Shown here piece after piece: positions 8,942 to 17,097 of a DNA stretch of 64,000 bases (positions are counted from its first letter, which is position 1; each line of letters opens with the position of its first letter). The notes below the pieces were generated by a model that saw only the letters and a program-made list of their open reading frames with translations, was not told where the DNA came from and made no database searches. The stretch spans positions 124,001 to 188,000 of the forward strand of contig JAFAFL010000137.1 of NCBI GenBank assembly GCA_023423535.1, given 5' to 3'. A program made the translations under genes and the position numbers. Origin of the DNA: Pseudomonadota bacterium (GTDB lineage Bacteria > Myxococcota > Myxococcia > Myxococcales > Myxococcaceae).

Positions 8942-9370
8942 TTAGCCCTGACCGTCGGAGGCCACGAGGCGGAGGAGGGCGAGCTTCTTCTGCGCGGCGC
9001 GCGCGGCGGCGCCGTACTGCAGCGCGTTCTGCGCGAGGTCCGTCATCGTCCGGTCGAGGTCCACGCCGTTGCCGTCGAGCCCCGGCTGCACCGCGGCGCG
9101 CGACTGCACGAGCGACACGCCAGCCGAACCGCCCGCGCCGGAAGGACCGACAGGAAGATGTCCCACGCGAGGCGCAGCGGAGGAGGCCGCGGGCAGCCGC
9201 GCATTGCCCGTGCCCTGGGCCGCTGCCAGCGACGCGCGGAAGTCCACGTCCTGCGGCACGTAGCCCGGCGTATCGACGTTGGCGAGGTTGCCCGCCAGCA
9301 CGTTCTGACGCGCGAGCCGGACGTCCAGCGCCCGCTCGACCTGCGTCAGGGTTTTGTCGAAGAGCTTCAT
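8942..9370 (-). CDS. flgB: Flagellar proximal rod protein FlgB
   Basis: Proximal rod subunit. The 142-residue product has the rod signature LARQNVLAGNLANVDTPGYV at about 19-38 and the C-terminal segment GNGVDLDRTMTDLAQNALQY typical of FlgB. It lies 30 nt downstream of a gene for an unknown secreted protein and leads the flgB-flgC-fliE-fliF-fliG string. Confidence 0.96.
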   Translation of the reverse strand: MKLFDKTLTQVERALDVRLARQNVLAGNLANVDTPGYVPQDVDFRASLAAAQGTGNARLPAASSAAPRVGHLPVGPSGAGGSAGVSLVQSRAAVQPGLDGNGVDLDRTMTDLAQNALQYGAAARAAQKKLALLRLVASDGQG

Positions 9371-9400
9371 CCACGGGGTGGATGTGCGAACCCCGTGCCG

Positions 9401-10795
9401 TCAGCGCGGCGTCAGATTCCCGGCGCGCTCCAGCAGGGCGCGCGTCGCGGCGAGGTCGTCCTGCACCGCGGCGGTGTCCACGCTCTTCGGATCGATCGGC
9501 GAGATCATCGAGCCGTCGTCGCTGCCGCCACCCGAAGACTGACTGGCTGGCTGCCGGGCCTTCGCGCGCGCCTGGCCTCGCCCCACGTTGCGCCACTCTG
9601 CTGACGGGCGGACGCCGGGCCGCGCCTTCGCGAAGTCACGCACCACGCCGGCGCGAACGCGATCACCGGCCTTCTCGAACAGCCGCGCGGTGAGGAGCAG
9701 GTGCGCGTCGAGCTCGGCCGCGGGTACGTCGTCCATCACGGAGGTCAGCAGCTGCGCGCCGGCCAGCGGTGCGCCGAGATCCGCCGACGCATCCGCCGCC
9801 GCGCGCGCGAGCGAGAGCCGTACGACCGCGTCGGTGGGGTTGGGCCGCTGGAGATACACGTTGAGCGCCGCGAGCCGGAGCGGCGCCTCCTTCGACTGCA
9901 GCGTCTGCAGCAGCACGCTGTCGCACAGCGGCCCGGCGACCGAGCAGGTGCCGTCGTCGGTCCACGTCATCTGGGGCAGCGCGTGCTCGAGCCGATCGCT
10001 GAACACGGTCAATCGCAGCAGCCGCGCGCGCACGTCGCGCAGCACCGGCTCGGGAAGGCCGACGAGTTCGAAGGATGTGCTGAGGTCGAAGGGGCCGATG
10101 CACGCGCCGTTGAGCTCGCACTCGCGGATTCGCGCGAGCCGCGACGCAATGCCGCTGCGCCCCGTCTTCGCCCAGTGGCCGAGCGCCCGGTTCGCGTCGC
10201 CGGCGTCCCACGCCAGATCTCCGAGCCGCAGGTGCGCGAGCGGAGAGCTCGTCTGTTGCGCGGCGCGTTCGAGCTCGGAGATCGCGGCCTCCTTCTCACC
10301 GCTCGCGAAGAGGCACTCGCCACGGCCCGCGAGCGTGGTGCCCGGACACGGCCCGCCCTCGCCGAAGTCAGCGGGAGAGAAGCCCACCAGCGGCGAGCGC
10401 TGCGCCCAGGGCACACCGCGCGTGGCCCTGAGATCGAGCTGCGTCTGTCCATTGAAGGTGCCCACGCTCGCGGTGATCCGGCGCGTCACGCAGGTGAGCA
10501 CCACGACCTTCCCCTCCAGCTTCGCGTTCGGACAGAGCGCGGAGCGGTTCGCCTTCAGCCGGTTGAGCGCGGCCTGCGGAGAAGTGAGCCCGTGCAGCTC
10601 CACGCGTGCGGACAGGGCGTCCACCCGCACCTCACCCCGCGCCAGCTCCGGCAGACGGATGCGCTGCGCCAGTGCCGGCGTGAGCTGCGCGTCCGGTGCG
10701 ACCTGCGGCGGGATCACCGACGGCCCGATCGAAGCGCCGAGGTTCAACAGCGCTGCGAGCGTGAGCGCACCACCTGAGCCGAGCAACGCGCCCAT
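9401..10795 (-). CDS. Unknown exported helical-repeat protein, first gene of the flagellar operon
   Basis: A 464-residue product without a recognisable family. The start chosen is the ATG with GAGGTG 6 nt upstream, giving MGALLGSGGALTLAALLNLG as signal peptide or anchor; a longer frame to 10924 would run through the sigma-54 promoter at 10888-10903 and is rejected. The middle (about 165-245) has TPR-like pairs (GEKEAAISELERAAQQ, LAHLRLGDLAWDAGDANRALGHW), and several Cys residues (CPNAK, CVTRR, CPGTT, CELNGACIG) suit a periplasmic location. The tail is low-complexity with SSGGGSDDGS. Being 30 nt ahead of flgB it is presumably cotranscribed, so a role in envelope passage or assembly of the flagellum is possible but unproven. 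Confidence 0.75.
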   Translation of the reverse strand: MGALLGSGGALTLAALLNLGASIGPSVIPPQVAPDAQLTPALAQRIRLPELARGEVRVDALSARVELHGLTSPQAALNRLKANRSALCPNAKLEGKVVVLTCVTRRITASVGTFNGQTQLDLRATRGVPWAQRSPLVGFSPADFGEGGPCPGTTLAGRGECLFASGEKEAAISELERAAQQTSSPLAHLRLGDLAWDAGDANRALGHWAKTGRSGIASRLARIRECELNGACIGPFDLSTSFELVGLPEPVLRDVRARLLRLTVFSDRLEHALPQMTWTDDGTCSVAGPLCDSVLLQTLQSKEAPLRLAALNVYLQRPNPTDAVVRLSLARAAADASADLGAPLAGAQLLTSVMDDVPAAELDAHLLLTARLFEKAGDRVRAGVVRDFAKARPGVRPSAEWRNVGRGQARAKARQPASQSSGGGSDDGSMISPIDPKSVDTAAVQDDLAATRALLERAGNLTPR

Positions 10796-10887
10796 CAGAC
10801 GCACCTCTGGCGGAGCGGCATGTTCGGTGGGGGAGCGAGAGGGCGCGACACGGTGGGGATCACCAACAGGGGTTCGTCGCAGCCCTG

Positions 10888-10903
10888 AGCAAGGGGCACG
10901 CCA
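10888..10903 (-). promoter_or_regulatory. Sigma-54 (-24/-12) promoter of the flagellar operon
   Basis: On the minus strand the bases read TGGCGTGCCCCTTGCT, which matches the RpoN consensus TGGCACGNNNNTTGCW except at two positions, with the invariant GG and GC exactly 10 nt apart. The predicted transcript starts near 10877, about 80 nt before the ATG at 10795. Flagellar middle genes are RpoN-dependent in many bacteria, which fits. The activator is not visible next to it. Confidence 0.75.
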
Positions 10904-11036
10904 CCGGTCGGCCCGTTGCGTCACGGCCGTTTGCGTCGCGAGCGCTCCCCGAAAGCAGTCACCTCGGCAGGGTCAACGCCCACCCATCGGCGCCCGCGGA
11001 CCCAGGGCAGGCAGGCGGCGATCGAAGCCCGAAAGC

Positions 11037-11381
11037 TCAGCGCAACCGGATGACCGTGCCGCTCGCGTAGCGGCCCTGCCCGTCGCGCTGCGCGATGACC
11101 GCGTTCCCGCCGTGCTTGCAGATCCGCGGGCGCAGCGTTCTCAGGAACGAGGCCTCGTCCGGCGCGAGCTTCGCCGGGTCCGCGGCCTCGAGCTCACCGA
11201 CGATCACGAACGGGCGGTCCGGCGCGCGGTCGAAGAGGCGGACCTCGCACTCGGAAGAGAGGATGGGCGACTCCGCCTCGTTGAAGCGGGTGAGGTAACG
11301 CGGCGCGCAACCGCCCACGAGCAGCCCCACGACCACGAATCCGAACGCCACCTTCAACGCAACGCTGCGCGACCTCTTCAT
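11037..11381 (-). CDS. Small lipoprotein of unknown function
   Basis: A 114-residue product: MKRSRSVALKVAF followed by a hydrophobic stretch and the lipobox LVGGC, so the mature lipoprotein begins at Cys. The remainder has a mixed alpha/beta pattern (FVIVGELEA, SFLRTLRPRICKHGGNAVI) reminiscent of small lipoproteins with a Cys-containing surface loop. The ATG at 11381 is preceded by GGAGG at 6-7 nt; a GTG two codons upstream is possible but worse placed. It is divergent from the lysine operon, 82 nt away. No function can be assigned. Confidence 0.75.
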   Translation of the reverse strand: MKRSRSVALKVAFGFVVVGLLVGGCAPRYLTRFNEAESPILSSECEVRLFDRAPDRPFVIVGELEAADPAKLAPDEASFLRTLRPRICKHGGNAVIAQRDGQGRYASGTVIRLR

Positions 11382-11463
11382 GTCCACCCTCCGCGCGCGA
11401 CTCTAGCGCCGCGCCGGGCAACTGGGGGTTCCGCTCCGAGGTCGCGAAAGGTAGAGAGGCGCC

Positions 11464-13017
11464 ATGTCAGGCATGTTCATCGACGACGCGGAGATCGCGC
11501 GCGCCCGGACGCTCGCGCACGAGATCACCACGCCGGTCCTCGACCTCATTGGCCGCAACACCACCGTCTCCATCGAGCGCACCGTGCTGCGGTTGCTCGG
11601 CATCAGCGGCGAGGGCCCTCGCGGCGTCCCGCTGGCGAACCTCATGGTGGATCGGCTCCACCAGGCAGGCGTGCTCAACCGCGGCGCCGCCTACTGGTAC
11701 GGCCGCGCGCTGGAGCTCGGGGCACAGAGCCCGCTCGACGCGGTGGAGCGCATTGTCGCCGCGCCGATCGAGAAGCTCGAGCCGCTCTCGGCGGAGAAGG
11801 AGGGTCGCCTGCGTGACGAGGTCGCCCGCGAGATCCGCGGCGCGGTGAGCGAGCTCAAGAGCCGGGTGGAGGCGCGCGACGCGCTGAAGAACGAGCTCGG
11901 GATGGGGATGGCGCCGCACAAGTACGTGATCGTCGCCACCGGCAACATCTACGACGACGTGGACCAGGCGCGGGCCGCGGCGCAGGCGGGCGCGGACGTG
12001 ATCGCGGTCATCCGCTCCACCGCACAGTCCTTGCTCGACTACGTGCCGCACGGCGCGACGACGGAGGGCTACGGCGGGACGTATGCGACGCAGGAGAACT
12101 TCCGGATCATGCGCGAGGCGCTCGACGACGAGTCGAAGAAGCTCAAGCGCTACGTGCAGCTGACGAACTACTCGTCCGGCCTCTGCATGTCGGAGATCGC
12201 TTTCTGCGCCGCGTGGGAGCGGCTGGACATGCTCCTCAACGACGCGATGTACGGAATCCTCTTCCGCGACATCAACATGCGGCGCACGTTCATCGACCAG
12301 TACTTCTCGCGGCGGATCTGCGCGCTGGCGAAGATCATCATCAACACCGGCGAGGACAACTACATCACCACCGCGGACGCCTACGAGGCGGGCCACACGG
12401 TCGTGGCGTCGCAGTTCATCAACGAGTCCTTCGCCAAGCGCGCGGGCCTGAAGGACTGGCAGCTCGGCATCGGGCACTCGTACGAGATCGATCCCTACAT
12501 GGATCAGACGCTCCTGCTCGAGCTCGCGCAGGCCATGCTCATCCGTCGCTGCTTCCCCAACGCGCCGATGAAGTACATGCCGCCGACGAAGCACAAGGAG
12601 ACGGACATCTTCTTCAGCCACGCGTACGACGTGATGGCGGACCTCGTGGCGATCTGGACGAAGCAGGGCATCCAGCTGCTGGGGATGATGACCGAGGCCA
12701 TGCACACGCCGCTGCTCGCGGATCGCTACGTGGCGCTGAAGAGCGCGTCGTACATCCACCGCGCGGCCCGCGGCATCGAGAGCGAGTTCACCGTGCGCGA
12801 GGACGGCGTGATCGCCAACCGCGCGCGCGAGGTCTGGGGCAACGCGATGAAGCTCCTCGAGGAGTGCCACAAGGACGGCCTCATGCCCGCCATCGGCCGG
12901 GCCCGCTTCGGCGACGTGGCGCGCACCGAGACCGGCGGCAAGGGGCTCGACGGCGTGGTGGAGAAGGCGCCCGACTACTTCAACCCGTTCCTCACCGAGC
13001 TGGAGGCGATCGAATGA
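11464..13017 (+). CDS. kamD: Lysine 5,6-aminomutase alpha subunit KamD
   Basis: Large subunit of the adenosylcobalamin- and PLP-dependent D-lysine 5,6-aminomutase, which moves the terminal amino group of lysine (or beta-lysine) to C5. The 517-residue length and sequence (TVSIERTVLRLLGISG, GNIYDDVDQARAAAQAGADV, QLTNYSSGLCMSEIA, GLKDWQLGIGHSYEI) match KamD throughout. A GAGAGG site lies 5 nt before the ATG. It opens an operon with kamE, kal and kce, and its stop overlaps the next ATG by 4 nt. Known reactivating or partner genes (kamA, kdd, MutS-like kamBC) are not present nearby. Confidence 0.96.
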   Translation: MSGMFIDDAEIARARTLAHEITTPVLDLIGRNTTVSIERTVLRLLGISGEGPRGVPLANLMVDRLHQAGVLNRGAAYWYGRALELGAQSPLDAVERIVAAPIEKLEPLSAEKEGRLRDEVAREIRGAVSELKSRVEARDALKNELGMGMAPHKYVIVATGNIYDDVDQARAAAQAGADVIAVIRSTAQSLLDYVPHGATTEGYGGTYATQENFRIMREALDDESKKLKRYVQLTNYSSGLCMSEIAFCAAWERLDMLLNDAMYGILFRDINMRRTFIDQYFSRRICALAKIIINTGEDNYITTADAYEAGHTVVASQFINESFAKRAGLKDWQLGIGHSYEIDPYMDQTLLLELAQAMLIRRCFPNAPMKYMPPTKHKETDIFFSHAYDVMADLVAIWTKQGIQLLGMMTEAMHTPLLADRYVALKSASYIHRAARGIESEFTVREDGVIANRAREVWGNAMKLLEECHKDGLMPAIGRARFGDVARTETGGKGLDGVVEKAPDYFNPFLTELEAIE

Positions 13018-13508
13018 GCGCGCTGACCACGGGACTCGCGTTGAGCGCCGCGCTGACGCTGGGCCTCGCGGCAGGGAAGGGCGGCGCGGTGCAGGTCAAC
13101 GGCCTGTCGATCACCCCGCCGAAGAAGTGGGAGCAGTCGGTGGAGGACGGCACGCACAAGTGGGAGGGCTCGGGCGGGAAGGAGAGCTTCTCGTTCGACG
13201 TGTTCCGGCCGGAGGGCGCGGAGCTCGGCGCCGGCGAGTGCGTGGACAAGCTCGTCTCCGCGGTCGGCGGTGAGGGCTGGGAGCGGCTCGTGGTCGGTGG
13301 GCAGCCGGCAGCGAAGCGGAGCTCGACGGACGAGCTCGAGGACGGCCGCAAGGTGCGCACCCACACGCACGTGGGCTGTGACGGGAAGACGCGCTGGGCG
13401 CTGACGTACGTGGTGGACGCGAAGCTGAAGGCGAAGCCGCAGGTGGAGAAGGTCGTGTCCTCCATCCGCTTCACCTCCGCCGACGCGAAGAAGGGAGATT
13501 CGAAGTGA
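13014..13508 (+). CDS. Small predicted exported protein embedded in the lysine operon
   Basis: A 164-residue product whose ATG overlaps the kamD stop (ATGA) and whose stop overlaps the kamE GTG (GTGA), so it is translated as part of the operon. Residues 1-20 (LALSAALTLGLAAG core) look like a signal peptide without a lipobox Cys. The remainder is a single alpha/beta domain with ITPPKKWEQSVEDG, FSFDVFRPEG and a Cys pair (GAGECVDK, HVGCDGK), resembling small secreted domains of general 'probable exported' type. No family was recognised. An exported protein between two cytoplasmic enzyme subunits is unexpected. Confidence 0.8.
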   Translation: MSALTTGLALSAALTLGLAAGKGGAVQVNGLSITPPKKWEQSVEDGTHKWEGSGGKESFSFDVFRPEGAELGAGECVDKLVSAVGGEGWERLVVGGQPAAKRSSTDELEDGRKVRTHTHVGCDGKTRWALTYVVDAKLKAKPQVEKVVSSIRFTSADAKKGDSK

Positions 13509-14260
13509 GCAAGGAGATCATCCGGCCCTACGGCGACCGGCGAGACGATGGGGTCATCCAGCTCTCGTTCACGCTGCCGGTCGCGTTGTCCGAGCGGGCA
13601 AAGGAAGCGGCGCTCCAGTTCACGCGGAAGATGGGCTTCACCGACGTGAAGATCGCGGCGGCCGAGCGCGCGGCGGAGAGCTACACCTTCTTCATCGTCT
13701 ATGCGCGCACGCAGGTGGCGCTGGACTACGGCGAGATCAGCGCGCCGGAAGTGGTGGTGAAGAAGCTCGACTTCCACGCCCTCAACGCGCTGATCGCGGA
13801 GACGCTGCGGCGGAAGATCGTCGTCTTCGGCGCCTGCACCGGCACCGACACGCACACCGTCGGCATCGACGCGATCCTCAACATGAAGGGGTTCTCGGGC
13901 GACTACGGCCTCGAGCGCTACCCCTGGTTCGAGGCCTACAACCTCGGCAGCCAGGTCCCGAACGAGGACCTCATCCGCAAGGCGCGCGACAAGAAGGCGG
14001 ACGCGATCCTCGTGAGCCAGGTGGTAACCCAGCGCGACGTGCACAAGGAGAACTCGCGCCAGTTCATCGACGAGGCGAAGCGGCAGGGCGTGTACGGGAG
14101 GATCACGCTGCTGCTCGGCGGTCCGCGGGTGGATCACAAGCTGGCGCTGGAGCTGGGCTTCGACGCGGGCTTCGGTCCGGGGACAAAGCCGTCGGACGTG
14201 GCGAACTACGTGGCGCACAAGGTCTTCCAGCGGGAAGGCCTGGAGGCGGTGACCGAATGA
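13505..14260 (+). CDS. kamE: Lysine 5,6-aminomutase beta subunit KamE
   Basis: Cobalamin-binding small subunit of lysine 5,6-aminomutase, 251 residues. The base-off B12 motif DxHxxG is present as DTHTVG at 115-120. Lys128 (NMKG) lies exactly 11 residues after His117, the same spacing as the cobalamin His133 and PLP-binding Lys144 known in the clostridial beta subunit, so both cofactor ligands are intact. The C-terminal Rossmann-like half contains DAILVSQVVTQRDVH and LLLGGPRVDHKLA. Overlaps on both sides are 4 nt. Confidence 0.97.
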   Translation: MSKEIIRPYGDRRDDGVIQLSFTLPVALSERAKEAALQFTRKMGFTDVKIAAAERAAESYTFFIVYARTQVALDYGEISAPEVVVKKLDFHALNALIAETLRRKIVVFGACTGTDTHTVGIDAILNMKGFSGDYGLERYPWFEAYNLGSQVPNEDLIRKARDKKADAILVSQVVTQRDVHKENSRQFIDEAKRQGVYGRITLLLGGPRVDHKLALELGFDAGFGPGTKPSDVANYVAHKVFQREGLEAVTE

Positions 14261-14655
14261 AGGCCCTCATCCGGCTGCGCATGAGCAGCCACGACGCGCA
14301 CTACGGCGGCAACCTCGTGGACGGCGCGCGCATGCTCGCGTTGTTCGGCGACGTGGCCACCGAGCTCTGCATCCGCCACGACGGAGACGAAGGCCTCTTC
14401 CGCGCCTACGAGCAGGTGGAGTTCCTCGCGCCCGTCTACGGCGGCGACTTCATCGAGGCCGAGGGCGAGATCATCTCCACCGGCAACACGAGCCGGAAGA
14501 TGCGGTTCGAGGCGCGAAAGGTGATCGTCCCGCGCACGGACGTGAACGCCTCGGCGGCGGAGCTGCTGAAAGAGCCGGTGGTGGTGTGCCGCGCGGTGGG
14601 AACCTGCGTGGTGCCGAAGGACAAGCAGCGCGGTGAGGGAGGACACGGAGCATGA
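14257..14655 (+). CDS. kal: 3-aminobutyryl-CoA ammonia-lyase (Kal), hotdog fold
   Basis: In lysine fermentation this enzyme removes ammonia from L-3-aminobutyryl-CoA to give crotonyl-CoA. The 132-residue product has a hotdog-fold pattern (SSHDAHYGGNLVDGARMLAL, GDVATELCIRHDGDEGLF, FLAPVYGGDFIEAEGEI) that matches Kal. The assignment is strengthened by position between kamE and kce, which act before it. The ATG overlaps the kamE stop and the stop overlaps the kce ATG. Confidence 0.93.
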   Translation: MKALIRLRMSSHDAHYGGNLVDGARMLALFGDVATELCIRHDGDEGLFRAYEQVEFLAPVYGGDFIEAEGEIISTGNTSRKMRFEARKVIVPRTDVNASAAELLKEPVVVCRAVGTCVVPKDKQRGEGGHGA

Positions 14656-15485
14656 GCACTTTCCCACCGATGGTGATCACCGCCGCGATGGTCGGCGCCG
14701 AGACCACCCGCGAGCACACGCCCCACCTGCCGATCAGCGCAGAAGAGATCGGTGAAGACGCCGCGCGCTGCCGCGAGATGGGCGCGGCGATGGTGCACAT
14801 CCACGTGCGCACGCCGGACGGCAAGCCGTCTCAGGACACCGAGCTCTTCCGCGCGGCGATCCGCGAGATCCGCAAGCGCTGCGACATCCTCGTGCAGGTG
14901 AGCACCGGCGGCGCGGTGGGCATGAGCGTGGACGAGCGCTGCGGGCCGCTGAAGCTGACCGGCGCGGACAGGCCGGACATGGCCACGCTGACCACCGGCA
15001 CGGTGAACTTCGGCGAGGACGTCTTCTGGAACCCGCGGCCGCTGGTGCGCGACATCGCCCGGCGCATCAAGGAGCTGGGCCTCCGCCCCGAGATCGAGTG
15101 CTTCGACGCCGGCATGATCGACGCTGCGGAAGCGCTGGCGAAGGAGGGCCTCGTGGAGCTTCCCGCGCACTACGACTTCGTGCTCGGCGTGCCCGGCGCG
15201 CTGGCCGCGAAGCCGGAAGCACTGGACTTCATGCGCTCCTACGTCCCCGCCGGCTCCACCTGGACCTGCGCGGCGATGGGCCGTCACCAACTCCCGTTCG
15301 TGGAGCTCTCCGCCGAGCGCGGCGGCAACGCGCGGGTGGGTCTCGAGGACAACGTGTTCCTCTCCAAGGGCGTGCTGGCGAAGGGAAACTGGGAGCTCGT
15401 GCAGGAGGCCGCGAAGCGCGCCCGCGCGAAGAGCAGGGAGCTCGCCACCCCGCAGCAGGCCCGCGAGCTGTTGCGGCTGGGCTGA
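14652..15485 (+). CDS. kce: 3-keto-5-aminohexanoate cleavage enzyme (Kce, BKACE family)
   Basis: Zinc enzyme that converts 3-keto-5-aminohexanoate plus acetyl-CoA to acetoacetate and 3-aminobutyryl-CoA. The 277-residue TIM-barrel product has the BKACE metal motif HIHVRTPDGKPSQD around 47-60, the TLTTGTVNFG loop and the terminal GLEDNVFLSKG with the third metal ligand Glu. The neighbouring Kal uses its product. The step between the aminomutase and this enzyme (3,5-diaminohexanoate dehydrogenase) is not encoded in the operon. Confidence 0.95.
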   Translation: MSTFPPMVITAAMVGAETTREHTPHLPISAEEIGEDAARCREMGAAMVHIHVRTPDGKPSQDTELFRAAIREIRKRCDILVQVSTGGAVGMSVDERCGPLKLTGADRPDMATLTTGTVNFGEDVFWNPRPLVRDIARRIKELGLRPEIECFDAGMIDAAEALAKEGLVELPAHYDFVLGVPGALAAKPEALDFMRSYVPAGSTWTCAAMGRHQLPFVELSAERGGNARVGLEDNVFLSKGVLAKGNWELVQEAAKRARAKSRELATPQQARELLRLG

Positions 15486-15538
15486 CGAACGGGCTCTTCG
15501 CGCGCGCTGAGCCTTCGAAAGCGCGCGAGTGCACGGCG

Positions 15539-15579
15539 TGATTGCACTGATTGCACGTCCGGAAACCGGTGCGTATGTT
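15539..15579 (+). promoter_or_regulatory. Promoter and tandem 9-bp repeat of the toxin-antitoxin pair
   Basis: Two perfect head-to-tail copies of TGATTGCAC occupy 15539-15547 and 15548-15556. The end of the second copy is a -35-like TTGCAC (15551-15556), followed after exactly 17 nt by TATGTT (15574-15579). The antitoxin ATG is at 15589, so the transcript would start within a few bases of it. The repeats overlapping the -35 are a plausible operator for autorepression by the antitoxin-toxin complex. Confidence 0.6.
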
Positions 15580-15588
15580 CAGGTGACG

Positions 15589-15849
15589 ATGACCGCGAAC
15601 ACGAGCATCACCATTCGGAGACTCGATCCGCGCCTCAAGCAGAAGCTCCGGGAGCGAGCCGCGAAGCATGGCCGCTCGATGGAGGAGGAGGCGCGGAAGA
15701 TCCTCGAGGAAGCGGTCGAGCAGAGGTCTTCGTCGAAGGCGGGATGGGCCGTGGCCATCCGCCGGCGCTTTGCCTCGGCGGGATACGTGGAGCTCGAGCT
15801 TCCCCGCCGGGATCCCATCCGCGAGCCGCCGTTCTCCCGCGACCCATGA
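15589..15849 (+). CDS. Ribbon-helix-helix antitoxin (FitA/VapB type)
   Basis: An 86-residue protein with an N-terminal RHH DNA-binding unit: strand SITIRRLD, then helices PRLKQKLRERAAKHG and SMEEEARKILEEAV, the classic FitA-like pattern. The C-terminal half is disordered-looking with a basic and aromatic tail expected to cover the toxin active site. It overlaps the PIN toxin by 4 nt (ATGA). The ATG chosen follows the promoter at 15551-15579; upstream in-frame GTG codons would lie before the predicted transcription start. Confidence 0.9.
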   Translation: MTANTSITIRRLDPRLKQKLRERAAKHGRSMEEEARKILEEAVEQRSSSKAGWAVAIRRRFASAGYVELELPRRDPIREPPFSRDP

Positions 15850-16268
15850 CGGTGACCGTGCTCGACACCAACGTCCTGTCTGAGTTGATGCGGCGCGACC
15901 CCGACGCCGGAGTCATCGAGTGGCTCGGAGCGCAGCCGGAGAGCACCGTCTTCACCACGGCGATCACGCAGGCAGAGATTCTCTTCGGTCTCGCACTGCT
16001 GCCGTCCGGCAAGAAGCGCCGCGCGCTGCAGCGCGCCGCTGACGCCATGTTCGAGGACTTCGAGGGGCGCGTGCTCCCGTTCGACGGTGCTGCAGCCGCT
16101 GCTTTCGCCGAAGTCGCAGCGGTTCGACGGAACTCCGGCTCGCCCATCTCGAACGCCGATGCCCAGATCGCCGCGATCGTGCGCGTTCACGGTGCTCGCC
16201 TGGCCACCCGGAACGTGGACGACTTCCGCGGCTGCGGCATCGACATCGTCGATCCCTGGACCCTCTGA
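15846..16268 (+). CDS. PIN-domain ribonuclease toxin (FitB/VapC type)
   Basis: A 140-residue PIN-domain protein. The conserved acidic residues are visible: Asp7 in VLDTNVLSEL, Glu44 in TQAEILFG, Asp105 in NADAQIAA and Asp125/Asp126 in RNVDDF. VapC/FitB toxins cut RNA until neutralised by the cognate antitoxin, whose stop codon overlaps this ATG. The active site looks intact, so the module is probably functional. Confidence 0.93.
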   Translation: MTVTVLDTNVLSELMRRDPDAGVIEWLGAQPESTVFTTAITQAEILFGLALLPSGKKRRALQRAADAMFEDFEGRVLPFDGAAAAAFAEVAAVRRNSGSPISNADAQIAAIVRVHGARLATRNVDDFRGCGIDIVDPWTL

Positions 16269-16330
16269 AACGGGCACGTGGGGCCGTTGCTTCGCCTCGC
16301 GCCGAGCCCGCACGTCGGGCGCCTCCGCGC

Positions 16331-17014
16331 TCACCCCATCGCCTTGCACAGCGGGCACGCGGCCTTCACGTGCACCGGCGCCTCACGCCGATGCAGGTCC
16401 AGCACTGCGCGCGAGATCTCCGCCAGTTCCCTCCGCACCTGCCGCCTCGCGCCCTTCACGCGCGCGATCTTCATGTGGTCGTAGGCGGTGGTCTGGTGCC
16501 GTAGCCAGGCGATGACCGCGGCCTCCGCGCGCTGCGCAACGGGGATGCGCTCCGTGCGCGCCACGGTCCCGCTGCCCACTGGTGTTGCGTGCCGCGAGAC
16601 GGCCTCGGCGAGCTTCTCCTCCAGCTCCTTCCAGGCCGCACCGAACCGGAGGAACTGGCGGACGGCGACGGAGAACTCGACCTCGTACTCGGCCTGTTCC
16701 TTCTCGCGTCGCTTCAGGTCGGAGGCGCGCCGCTTCGCGTACTCGGGGGTGGCGCGCTCGGCCTCCAGCGCGCTCTTCGCCGCCTCGATGTGTCCGGCCG
16801 GTGCCCACACGCCGCGCGAGAAGATCTTCCGGCCCTTCTTCTCCTGCACCGTCCACGTCGGCCCCGCGGCCTTCACGCGGCGGGTGAGCCCGGCATCTCC
16901 TGGCGGCAGCAGCGCCCAGCCGTCGGGCACCGAGAGCACGCGCCCGTCGATCAAACGGACCCGGCGCGGGTCCGGAGTGGGGGACGCAACGAGCGACTCA
17001 GACGATTGCGACAT
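16331..17014 (-). CDS. DUF2293 domain protein
   Basis: A 227-residue protein. The C-terminal half contains the DUF2293 signature HQTTAYDHMKIARVKGARRQ (about 176-195) and ends with a CPLC Cys pair that may bind metal. The N-terminal half has a small beta domain (RRVRLIDGRVLSVPDGWALL) and a charged helical linker. Function of the family is unknown; its His and basic residues suggest nucleic acid or phosphate contact, which is inference. It is convergent with the toxin gene and stands alone. Confidence 0.85.
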   Translation of the reverse strand: MSQSSESLVASPTPDPRRVRLIDGRVLSVPDGWALLPPGDAGLTRRVKAAGPTWTVQEKKGRKIFSRGVWAPAGHIEAAKSALEAERATPEYAKRRASDLKRREKEQAEYEVEFSVAVRQFLRFGAAWKELEEKLAEAVSRHATPVGSGTVARTERIPVAQRAEAAVIAWLRHQTTAYDHMKIARVKGARRQVRRELAEISRAVLDLHRREAPVHVKAACPLCKAMG

Positions 17015-17097
17015 CCATCCTCCAGCGGCGAAGCGCGCGGTCCTCTACGACCGCAGCATTCGCTTGTCCACCGGAGCCGGTCCGGCCGTGTGCCGTC

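Noticed and set aside
9401..10924. Longer start of the first flagellar-operon gene at 10924
   Set aside because: It would include the sigma-54 promoter at 10888-10903 and put a basic 43-residue tail before a good signal segment and ribosome site at 10795.
11382..11463. Possible cobalamin riboswitch before kamD
   Set aside because: The 82-nt gap is too short for a B12 riboswitch and has no B12-box-like sequence that I could see.
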